NCBI RefSeq assembly: GCF_028502605.1
Contig: NC_079232.1
Coordinates: 6,386,001 to 6,450,000 of the forward strand
Direction: 5' to 3'
DNA: 64,000 nucleotides
Source: Trichoderma breve
Lineage: Eukaryota; Ascomycota; Sordariomycetes; Hypocreales; Hypocreaceae
The notes beneath the pieces are model-generated. The model did no database searches, was not told the origin of the DNA, and was given only the letters and a program-made list of their open reading frames with translations. How positions within the stretch are numbered: the stretch's first letter is position 1; each line of letters starts with the position of its first letter. Shown in pieces: positions 32,336 to 44,787 of the stretch. The translations under genes were made by a program, and so were the position numbers.

Positions 32336-35300
32336 TTACGACGCCGACATGATCGGCCGGTTCTTTTTTGTCTTGTTTTTGTAAGCTTGTGCTTTTGCTC
32401 GCTGGGTGGCAGCCTCAATCGCTTCGGCCTTGGCTGAGAGGTCCTTCCACTTGCGCCAACCTTCAAAGTCGATGAGTGCCTGCATACAGCCCCATTCCAT
32501 CACCTTACGCTCCAGCCAGACAAAGTTGACAGGCTTTGCAAAACTAAGTCAGCGTCATGTTCTTTTACGGAGCATCAATCATGCGTGGGTGTGTAGTTAA
32601 ATCAGGTTACATACCTTTGTCAGAAAGTCGTTGCAGCCCGAGGCAAGAGCCTCGTGTCGGTCGCTCTGGAGAGAGCTGGCCGTGAGGGCAACGATGATAA
32701 CGGGGCTCTTGAACTGGCCAATGCCCTCGAGGCGATCTTGCTCAGTGAGCTCTTCGGCCTGTGTGGTCTCGGGAATACCGGTGGGTGCGGTAGAGAAGAC
32801 ACCAATGTTATTGATCCTTTCCAGCCGGCGAATCTCTCTCGTGGCCTCCAGTCCGTTCATACCAGGTAGCTGAATGTCCATGAGGACCAAGTGAAAGCCA
32901 CCGTTTCTCCATTTCTTGACGGCATCTCGGCCGTTCATGGCCGTTGACCATCGGACCTTGAGACGCTTAACAAAGGCCTCGAGCAGTTTCAGGTTGATTG
33001 GGTTATCTTCAACAATGAGTACGTTGATCGGAGGCACAGTGGCAGTAAGAATGGATGGAGAGGGGGTGTGGTGGTACTCCTGCTGTTGCTGCTGTTGCTG
33101 CGAGCTCCTCTTGCTCTTCTTGGGTCGTGAGCTGGGCAAGCGAGGAGACGACAGCCGCTGGGGAGGAGGAGTGCCCATGCGAGCTGACGACGTCATTTCA
33201 TGGCCCGGTGACTTGGCCATGGAGCCTGAATGCGTCACAATGTGCTCTGATGAGCTCGAGTGGGTTCGCGAATGTGAGTGCCGCGAGCGATAATGCGGTG
33301 CACCATGAGCATTGGCAGCAGTCGAAGTCGTCGAGTTTGGCATGGCGCTGCTTCCGCCGCCACCTCCAGCACCACTACCTCCTCCGTTATGCAGGTTTGG
33401 CGAAGGCGTATGAGTTCTCCCAGTCCGCGAATAGTCTTGGCGGTCGTGACGCTGATCACGGTCCCTGTGCCCGCGGGGTCTGTTGCCGCCGGGAGAAGGA
33501 AGGGGAGGAATGGGAGGAAGGTGGCCCGAGCTGATGACGGTCATAGAATGGGGCAAGGCCCCGTTGGCTTGCGCGGGAACAGACATGGCAAGGCGAGGCG
33601 ACGACGTGTTTCCACCTACCGGGGGGAAGTAGCCTTCGCCCGTCTCAGATGGGCGCCCATCATCGCCGCCATAGTAGGCAGCCGACGCAGAGCCGGAATG
33701 GGGAAGAGGAACGCGCGGAGACGGCTTGGGCGTCGTCGAGGTCCGGGGAATTTCAATGACGAGAGCGTCCTTGACGGTCTGGCCTGAGGGGTAGTATGCG
33801 TTGAGGGTTTTGACCATGTCTTCCTCGGGGCCCAGGGTTCGACTGCGTTGGTTGTTTTGCGTCTCCTCGCCGGCCTGGATGCGAAGAGTGAGGTCGGGTG
33901 AATCGAAAGTCTTGCCCAACGAGTTGCCATACTTGCGCAAAATCTCGTCGCGCACATCGTCAACAAGGTCGCCGGGGCGGATGCGAATTTGGGTGGCGGA
34001 CGCCTTGGGTCTCATGACCCAAATCTTGGTTGGAATTTGTTCAGCCATGCTGCTGGCATCGAATTCGCCGAGGTCTGCAATGTCGTCTATCGAAGATGAG
34101 TATCCGATCAAGTCGTCGTGGCGATGAGCGATGATGGATGGTGCAGTGGGAATTGTCGAGGAAGAAAGAGGAGCAGGGCCAAGGTGTTTGGAAGAGGTCA
34201 CGGAAACGGCAGGAGGGGCTTCGGCGCCTGGGGTTCCGATGGCGTTGGGCGAGGCAGTCGCGATGAGTGCGTCGCGGCTGCTGCTGTTGGCGGATGCAGA
34301 CTTGTCGGCCGACTCGTCAAAAGTGACGGTTTGGTTTGGGTCGCGGCTGGCTCGACGAGGCGGCGCGGGCGGGCGCGTGGACGTGCGGGCGGCGGCAGAC
34401 GAGTCTTGGGAGGAATTCGGGGCGGCACTAGACAGCACGGACGTTGGCGACGACTTGGTCAATGGAAGGCCGGCTTCAGCTTCGGCTTCGGCTGCAGCTT
34501 CGACTCGAGCAAGAGGAGAAGCAGGCGGCGGGTTAATTGGCAGAAGTGACGCGGAAGTAAGATTCAGCGGGCCATGGCCGGCGCCGGGTGTGGGCGGAGC
34601 GTCGATGCCGCGGCCGGTGGCAGCGACGTGCTCAGCAGCTGCCGGCGAGGCGGAGGGGGCCTGTTGCTGGGACTGAGACGAGGACTGCGGGTACGTGGAT
34701 CGCGGTTGCGATTGCGAGGGCGAAGGCGATTGCGACTCGTCCTCGTCGATGCTGTCGAGGCTGGGCAGGCTGGGAATGCTAGGCAAGATGCTTGGGCCGG
34801 GCGTCGGGGGGGCGAGAGGAGGAAAAGTCAGCAGCGCCGAAGGAGTTGGCAAAGGAGGAGATGGAAGCGAAAACGGTGGCGCTGGCTGGCGTGGGCGTTT
34901 CTGCACCTGTCTCTGCTGCTGTTTCTGATTCTGCTGCAGATCGCCGCCAGGAATGGGGCCGCCAGCAGAAACGACAGCGCCGCCTGTGCCTGTGCTTGTT
35001 GTACCTGTACCGCCAGCGTCGGCGGCAGTAATACGAGGACTAGCACTAGCAGCGTCCGTGGTGCCAGCAATAGTTCCCTGGTCGCTGTTAATAACCGCCA
35101 TACCTTGTCCGTCGAGCTGGCTCTGGTCCGTCTCGTAGCGGCTCGCTTCTTCACTGTTTAGGCTTCGGCGCGGACTCTGACCCTGAACGCGGGTCCCTGC
35201 CGAGGCCGGGAGCTGGTGCGGGCGCTGTGGTTGCCGTTGGTCTAGCGCTGGTAGTGCCTGTACCATCAGCTCTCCTGTCAGGGCCTGGCGCTGGAGATTG

Positions 35301-35932
35301 CTCATGGCAGCGGGGGAAGCGGGATCAGAAGCAGAATCAAACGTAGCAGCAGCTGCTGCCTCCGTGTCGACGCCTTGATGCTGATGTTGGTCGTAGTCTT
35401 GATCGTCGTTGGCCCCCTTTTCCTCTCCAATACTGTCGAAATAGCCCTGGGCATGCTTGGACAGCTGCGGTGTGGTAGCTTCTGTTGGCGCCACAGGTAT
35501 CTGGGATGTTGGTGATACCGGCGAGACTGGCGACAGATGGAAAGCCGCGCTGTCAGGGACGCTTCTTCGCTTCTCAGCGTCCGCAGCCTGCTTGGGCTTC
35601 TGCCACATCCTCCAATGCTGCCTCGTGCGCTGCTGCTCAGCGTCGTTGCTTGTCAGGGCGGAGTCACCAGCTTCGCTGTTATCGTCACCGCCGCCGCAGC
35701 CTCCTATTCCTACTTCTCCGTCTTCCGTCATCAGCTCCAGAGACAGCGTCAGTGTCTGGGATGAGGGCTCACGTGGGAATGGGAACGAGGGCCTCCTCTG
35801 GCTGATGATGCCGGGCGTCGTGGGCGGCGACGAAGAGTCACCACCCTCATCACCTGGAACTGACACCTCGGACTGGCGCCGTCGCCGCCTGAACAGCGTT
35901 GCCTTGAGCTTGTTAGCGATGTCCGGCGCCAT
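32336..35932 (-). CDS. SSK1: Response regulator SSK1 (HOG pathway)
   Basis: This is the response regulator that passes phosphorelay signals to the SSK2-type MAPKKK of the osmotic/oxidative stress (HOG) pathway. The model is complement(join(32336..32533,32615..35932)), 1171 aa; an 81-nt intron splits the receiver domain just before its last helix, and splicing gives FLTK-PVNFVWLERKVMEWG. Residues ~1-620 are long, Pro/Ser/Gln-rich and disordered. A conserved block follows (KIWVMRPKASATQIRIRPGDLVDDVRDEIL). The receiver begins at INVLIVEDNPINLKLL, with phospho-acceptor D1019 in LVLMDIQLPGMNG, and it has the insertion between beta-4 elements (FSTAPTGIPETTQ...) known in fungal SSK1. The C-terminus LIDFEGWRKWKDLSAK is also typical. 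The protein is longer than many orthologues because of the disordered leader. Confidence 0.93.
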
Positions 35933-38900
35933 CCTCCTTCAGCCTCGTTTGCTGCCCTGAAGCAGAAGCGGGAGCGGCAGCAGGATCAGGCGCAACCAAG
36001 AGGCGTGCCATGCAAGACAGACAAGGGGGATTGAAAATGAGGCTGATGGGGGGCGGAGATTAGAGAGTCGGGATCTGATGAGTCCTGGAGATTATCCGAG
36101 AGATAGAGACGGCAAGGGACCTGATGGGCTGAGGAGAAGAAGACGACGACGGGATTGCTAGAACCGAGAAGATATTAAGTGGAAGGCCGACAGGCCAGTG
36201 GACAGGTAAAGAAAGGAAAAAAGAACGAATGCCAAAGAGAGACAAAATCAGTGGGCGAAGTGGGAAGAGGGAAAGAAAAGAGGAAGAAGCTTCCGAAGTC
36301 GAGAGAAAGTGAGAGAAGGAGAATCGAGATGGAGGAGAGTGAAAAACCGCCGACCCTTAGGGCATCACGACCGCGCATGCAGCTCGCATGATCAGTCGTA
36401 TTTTGGCGCTTGGACTCGTTGCTCCTGCTCTCGCGTGGTTGTTTGGGGTTGAGGGAGGCGAGGCGAGGCGAGCAGATGAATCGGTTTCTTATGCGAGTGA
36501 TGGGCTCCAGTCAGTGGAAGGAAGGTACCTGTGCGGGAGTACTGTACTGCTGGACGGACGTTGACGAGGCCTCGCCTTGCTTTTGGGTCTTGCTCTGCCT
36601 TGCCTTGCCAGAGCGCAAGTCGAGCCAAACGGAACCAAGCCAAATGGGCTGCAGCCTCTTGGGTCCAGTCCACTGCAAGCACAGGTACCGGTACCTACGG
36701 GGCACTGACAGGGGACTGCAGTTAATGCTGGCATGGATGGGATGGGATGGATGGATGGATATGCGAAATCCAGGCCAGGCAGGGTAGCCCGCAGGTGTGA
36801 TTGATACCCGTTTGTGCGGGCATGTAGCATTGACGAGTGCAAGTGCATTCAATAATACTCAATTGTACATTGTCGTGGTGTTCAAATGCATCCATGGGTT
36901 GATCAATACAACCGCTATTCACCTGGATGGAGGGACCGCCGTGGCCCGGGCAAATTTGTCCTCATCCTTGTAGGGGAGGGCCGTCACCTTGACTCGCATC
37001 AAATAGTATGGAGCGACCCTTTTTTTTTCTCGATCCCCCAAGCCCAAGCTCCTCTCACCCATGCTCCAGGCCATGTTCGCGAGATGTGCTCAAGCTAGCA
37101 CCGTCTCTGATGCTCCGCAGTAGCAGCATTAGTAGCATCGTGCTCCCTACTCGGTGCATGTGCCTGTACTGAACTTGTACGAGAGCACAATGAAAGTGCC
37201 TTCTGTGGTAGCCTGTAAATAAACGAATTGGGCGGGCGAGAATGACGAGTCGGTGATCAATGGACGTCCCCATTCCGGACCGTTCTGCCAGCTCTGTTCA
37301 GTTCGCCATGCAGTCTGAGCATCCTTTGATGCTAGCTCAGGTGGCCACTCCTTTATCGACAGCCGCTGAGGCTACCGTCCAGCACAAAGCTACAGGGGGG
37401 TGAGGGTCCAGATGAGAACCTGGAAGGGGAGAACAGTTGAGGCTGCCGGAGGGTCTCTGATAGGCGTCCTAAGCGGATGCACCGGGGGCAATCATCCGCC
37501 TGCAAACCAAAAGCAGCCAGGGATTTGGGCGAGAAAGAGGGGAGCTCCGGATGGTGGCGCTGCACCAGCAATCTAGTGCTGGCTGTGGCGGCTGGTCTGG
37601 TTAACGCTCCAGTTTCCACAATCCATGTCCGCCAAACATCTGGTTTCGCGCATGAAACGTGGAATCTCGATTCTAGGTTGATGTTCGATGTCCAGGTTAA
37701 TGTTCGATGTCCGGGCTGATGTTTTGTTTTCCATCTTGTTTTCATTAGGTTGGCTTTTTTCTTTTCATGGGTCCCCCATGCCACATGGGTCGTAGGGATT
37801 AGTACGACGGGAGTACAGGCGTCTAATCGTCTCTGGGTTGTTCAGTACTCGTACTAAGAGTTTCAAATTGGTAGCTTGTTTATGCATCGAATCATCCAAG
37901 CACAAGCAAGCATCCTCACGATGCCCGAGTCTTTGGTGAAACAGCCATGCACGTGTTGTGTTACTCCGCAGAGAGACCTGGAGGAATCGAAAGGCAGACC
38001 AGACAAACGAAGAAGAAAATCGGGCCATTCTCTTACCAGTGCGCTGTGTTGCTGCTGGAAGTTCCGCCCGTCTGTACAGACTACAGGCATGATAGGTATA
38101 CGAGAGAGGGGGGGCGCTCTATTTGCCGCTTCGTGATGGACGCCAATTCGTCGAGCCCTGTCGAGTATGTGGTTGCAACGCAGCCAACCCGCCCCGTAAG
38201 TGCTGCTCTGTTGCATGAAGCGTGCGCGCAAGAGGCTCAACAAGGAAGTGCCAGACATGCACAGCAGCCGGCTATCACCTAGGGATCAGCTTTAGGGGGG
38301 GCCATCATAGATCCTGCGTGTAAAGCCATCCATCTCTAGACAGCTCCCCCCCCCCCCCCCCTCACATGTGAATTGGCTGTGCGTGTCACGACAGGCGCCA
38401 CGGTTTGGCTCGAGCTGGGCGGGCGTTGGTGCACGCATGGGCTACTGCTGCAGCTATCGTACGAGAATACGGACTTGCGAGGTTGGCTTGTCCTGTTGCC
38501 ATTTGACCAACTCACCAGCCGCGGCATTGAATCATCAAGTGCCAGACTCGAGGTCTTTCGTCTCGCCGCGTGTACGAAGCTGCATATCTCACAGCCCCCG
38601 AGCACAAGTGCGTGGACTCGCATACATATGCTTAGGCCTGTAACAGGGCAAACATTGAGCCCAGGCCGGCGAACAAAACCCGCACAGTCGCTGACATATC
38701 AGCAAACAAGTGGCAGGTGGATGACAATGTGATGCATCACAAACATAGAAGTGTTCGGTCAGCCACAAGTCTCAATGTGATGCACTTTGACTGCAACTTC
38801 TGAAGATTTGCTTGTACCGGTACCCCGTCAAGCTTCAATGTTGCCACCGTTGAGGGCACATGTGCTCGCTTAGGCCGATCACCGTTTGCAACGTCAAATA

Positions 38901-39913
38901 TTATTGCATCCATGCTCATCATGTTGTAAGCTGGGTTTGCACGTTAGCCATTCTTCTTTCCCTTCTCCTTTATTTTCCCCTCCTTCCCTATCTTTGTTAT
39001 TCTTGATATTCTCCTCCTCTTACTTCGTCTTTTCCTCTGTTATCGTCGTTTTCGTCCGTCTCAGCTTGTTCAAAGGCAATAGCTACCCTGTAGACAAGGA
39101 GTGAACTGAAGAGGGGAAGAAATGTGCCAACTTAAATCTTGGCCATGGGAGAAGAGGGGCGAGATCATCTTGCCCGGGCGGCTGTCAAGTCGGAATAGAG
39201 TGTGTCTAGGCTAGGCGCCAGCAGGGTGCTCATCTCCACTGTAGCTCCTTCGTGGGACTAGCTAGCAACGCAACTAGCTGCGAAGCTACAGTGCTCGATG
39301 CTGGATATAAGCACAAGAACTGTGAGTCCAGCATGGACATGGATCCTCCTTTGTTTCTCCGGCAGTGAATTGAAGCTGCTCCCTGCATCCGGCCACTGAG
39401 AAATGATTACCTAGTATCAAATACCTTGGACATGTGTAGCCGTAGCACCAAATACTCGTGCAGGTGCAGTGCAGTAATGGTTCTGGGCTGGTACTGGTAC
39501 TGGCGCTCTGGACTTCCGGCGTGTCATTCGCCCCCCAAAAACCCCCCAGATCCTGCACGAGCTGAGCTGCCCCAGGGATCGGGCCTTGATTGATGGAGGT
39601 GAATTCGAGAGCTGGCGAGAAAAGCGGAGCCCCGTGCAATAATTCCGTGGCCCCCACCCGAGCTCTTCTTGTACCTGCATTGCATGGGAATTGCCAGCAC
39701 ACAAGCTCTCCAACCTGCTCACGGCCCAGCTTGTCTCGCCGTGCTATGAGTTGTCTCCTCTGTCTTGTATCCAACGAACCTGGTCCTGGAAGGCTGCAGC
39801 CTCACTGCCTTACATTCTCGTACGCCGCCAGCCAGTGCTAGCATCCGCATCTCCCGTGGCTTGTCGCGGTGCAGCAAGCCCCCGTCTGTCCTTGGTCACA
39901 GAGCGCCATCATC
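35933..39913. other. Gene-free stretch, 4 kb
   Basis: There is no supportable gene between SSK1 and the CCDC97-like gene. Contents include a purine-rich stretch (about 36180-36330) that is probably the SSK1 5' leader, GATGG repeats near 36735-36760, a short direct repeat ATGTTCGATGTCC at about 37681 and 37700, and a run of 16 C at 38346-38361. A pyrimidine-rich stretch lies at 38955-39060. Confidence 0.45.
38346..38361. repeat. Homopolymer of 16 C
   Basis: An uninterrupted run of 16 cytosines in intergenic DNA. Long C/G homopolymers are rarer than A/T runs, and they are prone to length error in sequencing. Confidence 0.9.
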
Positions 39914-40734
39914 ATGCCAGCGTCGTTGTCACCAAGCCCTCAGTCCTCTCAGTCATCCCTGATGGAGGCCATTCCAGATGACAAGGGTCCTGATTTGACC
40001 CTGGATAGGCCTTTGCCCCGACGCCCCAGGACGCCCGCTAAGCTCCTGCGCCTTGGGGTGCGGAATCGCCGCCACGAGTACCTGGCGAAAAACCCATCGT
40101 ATTTTGACAATCTGGAACATGAACTTGCTGGTATGATATCGCATCTCATTTTTTTGATCTCTCTCCTATTGTCGGCTGATGGGTCATGTCGACGATCCTG
40201 TAGCCTCGAGAGAGAGCTCACCATCCCTTTCCAAACCTGACTTGACCTTGAAACCAACCATTGCGGTGTCGTGTAGATCCTGTCCTGTATGAGCGTCTTG
40301 TCAAGAGATTCCAGACTCCAACCGAACGAGAGGCAGAAGGAAAAGCCAAGGGCTATAGTCGCACTCTCGAAGCAGATCTCGTTAGAGGCGAGACAAATCT
40401 CTCAAACCTCTATCCAGAACGAGAGCAGGGTAGCCGAACACCACAAGATTCAAAAGTGCTAGGCGACGGAGGCGCGGGCACCAATGCATGGGACGCCGAC
40501 GCAGAGGACAAGGAACACGGCAAACAGCTTTGGCATGCGTACCTCGAAGTCCGCTTTGTGGAGGGACTAGATGAAGACTTTGATTATGAAAAGGTTGATG
40601 ACAATTATAAATACGACACCATGGCGATTCAGGACGCTGAGGATGCTTGGTTCGATGACGAAGAGCCCAGCTGGGTAGATGGGGAAACGCAGTTTCCCGT
40701 TCGGTTAGGAGAGACGGGTATCCAAGATTTTTGA
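39914..40734 (+). CDS. CCDC97-like protein (DUF2052)
   Basis: The model is join(39914..40130,40277..40734), 224 aa, with one 146-nt intron; the join reads NLEHELA-DPVLYERLVKRF. The segment LRLGVRNRRHEYLAKNPSYF followed by a YERLV/RF motif and a C-terminal acidic region (LEVRFVEGLDEDFDYEKVDDN, EDAWFDDEEPSW) is characteristic of the coiled-coil DUF2052/CCDC97 family. The human member associates with the SF3b part of the U2 snRNP, so a nuclear splicing-related role is likely by homology. The start is the ATG of MPASLSPSPQSS; an in-frame upstream extension begins only with GTG. Normal size for a fungal member. Confidence 0.85.
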
Positions 40735-42292
40735 ATCTCATTGGTAGAAGCTCTCGAGGTCTTGAACCTTTTCATTCTATAGGGTGTCTCGGCTGACGGC
40801 TGGGAAAAGTGGACAGCCCTCTGAGTTGCCGAGTATATGGCATTGCCGGGCATGGTATCGCAGAGGACAAGGCTTCCGCAAGCATCTGGCCATCGCTAGT
40901 GAGGGTCTATGTCATGAAGATTGCTTGATAAACCTTCGTGTCTGTGAAATACCGATCCATAGAATTTGTCTCCGTAAAAGTCTGTCTTCGTACCCAACGG
41001 ACAAGCTTTACGCTCCGGCTCGGTCCGCTTTGCCCAATAAGGCACACATGGCATGGTGCCGACATGTTCATGTGCTTGCAAGATAATCATAGTCGCACTT
41101 GTTCAGTATCCACAGCACCGTTCCTATAAGTTGCAATCGCTTGTAAGCTGTTGACAGCAAGAAGATCGCAACATATGACGTAAAGGAAATGTAGAGGCCG
41201 AATAATCGCGGTGAATACAGTAGTACTCCGTAATAGCAAAGGCCTTGTTTGACCTGCCTGATTGAGAAAGGTAATATTCTCCACACGACACTGAGCAGAT
41301 GTTTGTTTCGCTCGCCCAGAGACCAGAATGCTGCCATTTTCAAGATAGAAAACGACGAGAATGCAGAGCTTGAATTTGTAGTTCAAACATCGGCAAAGCT
41401 GTCATCTTCATTCGTCTAGCCTGCGCTAACGAAGCGATCAACACCCACGATCTGCCTAAGCTGAGAGCATGAGATGCTGTGATTCTTGATAATAGCCGCA
41501 TCGTATTGCAGTGTGATGGTGGAGCAGCTGCCTTTAGTTTGCACACTAGATGATAATACAAAGTGATTAGCGCGTATACCTCCCATATCCGTCAGAAACA
41601 AACCTACAGCTCACTCAAGTATAGTCGAATGTCGGGTATCGAGATCGAGTGGGTTTCTGACAATGGCTTGCCCCTAACAGGAGCACCGGAGTGAGTTTTC
41701 TTCTGAATTGAATGTTATATCATGGCTCTTGTCCTCGACACATCCAAACCATTCAATGCCCCTACAATCGCAAGTTGCGAAAGAGCAGACGTCCACCAGG
41801 CTCCCAACTCGCATCGGTGTATTGTCAGCATGTCTGCCCGCATAAACTCCCACGTTAGCAGGCCTACAAACAGGAATTATCCCCTGTTTGACACCGGTAG
41901 TCAAAGATTCTCCCGCAGCTATGGGTCGTTATGCCATCCGTCGGCGAATAGGACTTTAGCCGACACTGTTTCAACTTGGAAGAGACAGGCAAGTGGTACT
42001 GCCCCAACTCCGAAGCAGAGCTCGAATGCGGGGTTCAAATGGTAATCACGAAACGAATCGTGTGGTAAACTTCATCGCAATGTCATATTTTCGAGGATCT
42101 CTTGGCAGGGGCTGTAAGCCCTTTGCCGTCAGCATCGATCGATGTTCTGTCCCGACGGGATTATCAACCCGCGTCTTCCGGTATGGCGGAATATTCACGT
42201 ATAAGTATGGCCCAGAGAAGCAATGGGAATTGCAATCCAAAGTGTCGAGAAGCAAGATTGACTAGACGCGGTCGGAGGAGTTACTTGTCAAT
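40735..42292. other. Intergenic region, start of AT-richer island
   Basis: 1.56 kb with no convincing ORF. Base composition becomes more AT-rich here and stays so through about 53 kb. The promoter of the carboxylesterase lies at the right end. Confidence 0.4.
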
Positions 42293-43941
42293 ATGCGTAT
42301 ATCCTTCAAGTTGGCTTGCACCTTATTGTGCTCTGGGGCTGCTGTGAACGCACAGTCGCCAACAGTAAACTTGGGATATGCGACCTATCAAGGTACGACA
42401 TCTGGTGGGATCAATAGGTTTCTGGGTATGAGGTATGCCGCAGCTCCGACAGGAAATTTGAGATGGAAAGCGCCCACGGCTCCTCCTATAGTGTCTGGAG
42501 TCCAACAGGCTACACAGGTATGTTTCTCAATCCAACATCTCTCCCTCCCCCGTCACTGACATTCTTTCTTTGTCGTCGTGCTTAGTTTGGGAATGTTTGT
42601 ATGGCCACCAATGCCGGGCCATCGCCGCAGGGCCAGAGCGAAGATTGTCTCTTTGTCAATGTTTGGGCACCTTCAAGTGCTGGCCCCAACTCTAAGCTCC
42701 CCGTGTGGGTTTTCATTCAAGGTGGAGGGTTCGAAAGCTTGGCTTCTGCTGGAACAGACGGCAGTGGAGCGGTAGCCAACTCGGGAAACAACATTGTCTT
42801 GGTGACTCTCAATTATCGAGTGGGAATCTTTGGTTTCCTTGCCAGTTCGCAGATCCAGGCCAATGGAGTAGCGAATGCCGGCCTATATGACCAGCAAGCT
42901 GCCCTGCAATGGGTACAACAGCACATTGCTCAGTTTGGTGGTGACCCGGCTCATGTTATCATCCATGGACAGAGTGCTGGTGCAGAGGCAGCGTCATTGC
43001 AACTTCTCTCCTTTGGTGGTAAAAACCAAGGCCTTTTCGTCGGGGCCATGTTTGAATCTCTCCCTGAAATCACCCAGCCAAAGGTGTCAGAGATTCAATT
43101 CCAGTACGATGCTCTCGTTAGCAACGCGGGATGCAGCTCCAGCTCTGATCCACTCTCTTGTCTTCGTGGCCTCAGTACTACAGCCTTGCAGCGGTTCAAC
43201 GTACCCATCGTCTATCCTGGCCGGCCAAATGCTCCGAATTACCCGTATGTACCATGCGTTGACGGTGTATTCTTGCAAACCGGTGCATACGAAGCATTCC
43301 AAGCTGGGAAGTTCGTCAAGGTTCCCATGTTTTTCGGAAGCGTCACAGATGAAGGGACGACCTTGGGTGCCCCCAACGCGGCATCGTCCAGCGATATTCA
43401 GACTTTCTTCCAGAACAATTATCCTCGCTTGTCAAGCCAGAATACGTCTGCGATCATTCAGCAGTATCCTCAGAATATAGAGCCCCCATTCAACAACCAC
43501 GCGGCCTGGTTTCCAGCCGCCGAGCTCGCGTACGGAGACGTGCTCGTCACTTGCCACGGACTCAACTTTGGGAAATATTTCATACAGGCTGGGCAACCAA
43601 TCTGGACATACCGCTTCAATGTCTTGACTCAGAGTAACATTGCAAGCGGAGTCGGTGTCCCTCACGGGTTTGATCTTGGTGCAGTTTTTGGAGGTGGCTA
43701 CGACAACTCCGATCAGACCAACGTGGCTCGTTTGCAAGGATACTACATATCCTTCGTCCGGTCGCTAAACCCAAACACATTTGCGTTTTCTGGTTCAACA
43801 TCATGGCCGCAGTGGAACGGACAGGCAGGAGGACAGAGGCTTGTGATCAACAACAACAACACGGTAGTTGAATCTGTCCCGCAAGCTCAGATGAGTCGGT
43901 GTGCTTTTTGGGAGAGCTTGGCTGCACAGCTGGAGATTTAG
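42293..43941 (+). CDS. Secreted type-B carboxylesterase
   Basis: This is a serine esterase/lipase of the alpha/beta-hydrolase carboxylesterase type-B family. The model is join(42293..42517,42586..43941), 526 aa, one 68-nt intron. The N terminus MRISFKLACTLLCSGAAVNAQ is a signal peptide. Family blocks: FLGMRYAAAPTGNLRW, SEDCLFVNVWAP, the oxyanion hole in VFIQGGGFE, and VTLNYRVGIFGFL. The nucleophile is S205 in IIHGQSAGAEA; most relatives have GESAG, here the second residue is Gln. The acidic member is the Glu of SVTDEGTTLG, and the His is in GVPHGFDLGAVFGG. Cysteines around residues 75-100 and 245-270 fit the usual disulfides. Natural substrate unknown. It lies in an island of metabolic genes and relics. 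Confidence 0.92.
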
Positions 43942-44347
43942 TGGCCTTCGAATAGTGGTAGTAATAATGACAATTTTTGAGCCATCAGAAAGCTCTGGAC
44001 GTTCGTGATTGACTTTGTGCGCAAGTGTTGTGATTTTTGGCGACGAGGAGGAGCATCGATGTGAGCTTTGAACGCTTTTTTCCTTCTCCAAATGTCAGCA
44101 TATGTAGACACTGCAGGAATCCAAGAAATGTTGAGAGGGAAAGGGTGTTTACGTACTTGTTGCGTGAAGACACCTTTGACTCGGTCCGTGGAAGCTTGTG
44201 GGTTTGCTGAATGCCTCTCTCTCTCTCCATCTCTCCTTTTTTTCTTTCTTTTTTCCTTTTCCTTTTTTTTTTTCACCAAGTCCATTTCTTTTCCTTCCCG
44301 TCTCTGTTATCAAGATCATAGGCCTCCGGGATTGGCAAATACATAGG
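43942..44347. other. Spacer with pyrimidine tract
   Basis: The 3' flank of the esterase, ending in a strong CT-rich tract (about 44215-44275) just before the tandem repeat. No gene seen. Confidence 0.4.
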
Positions 44348-44555
44348 CACAGAGGAGTGCGCGAAAGACACAGAAGAGAGCGTCAAAGAAATGAGAATAC
44401 AGTGCGTAGAAGACACGAAAAACAGTATGTGGAAGACATAGAAGTGTGCGTGGAAGAAGACAGAGAAGAGTTCGTGGAAGAAATACAGAAGAGTTCGTAA
44501 AAGGAAATATAGAAAAGTGCGTGGAAGAAGACACTGAAGAGTGCGTGAAATTCAC
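44348..44555. repeat. Degenerate minisatellite, ~9 units of 21-26 bp
   Basis: About nine imperfect head-to-tail units with a consensus close to ACAGAAGAGTGCGTGGAAGA. Clear copies include CAGAGAAGAGTTCGTGGAAG, ATAGAAAAGTGCGTGGAAGA and CACTGAAGAGTGCGTGAAAT. Unit length varies, so no reading frame is kept through the array on either strand for functional reasons that I can see. Both strands stay open for part of it, which is probably a by-product of the repeat. Confidence 0.7.
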
Positions 44556-44787
44556 AACAGAATATCTAGCGAATGAGTAAGCGTTTGTGGATTGTATAAT
44601 GGGGTACAGTTTCTCTCACCTTCAACTCCAATCTGTCGAGGCTAAAGTCTCGGCCCAAGTTGGCAAAGAAGCTGGCAAGGCTGCACCATTGGAAATGTTG
44701 AAATTGTATGCTGACATGGCTCCGACGACGTCAGAGGCAGACATCGGCTAGATGTTTGACAATTGGAGCTGGTCAGAACATCAGTCG

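Noticed and set aside
33278..35161. Several plus-strand ORFs of 100-195 codons
   Set aside because: They are shadows of the low-complexity SSK1 coding region.
36410..36787. 125-codon ORF upstream of SSK1
   Set aside because: No domain and overlapping ORFs in other frames; the stretch has simple GATGG repeats.
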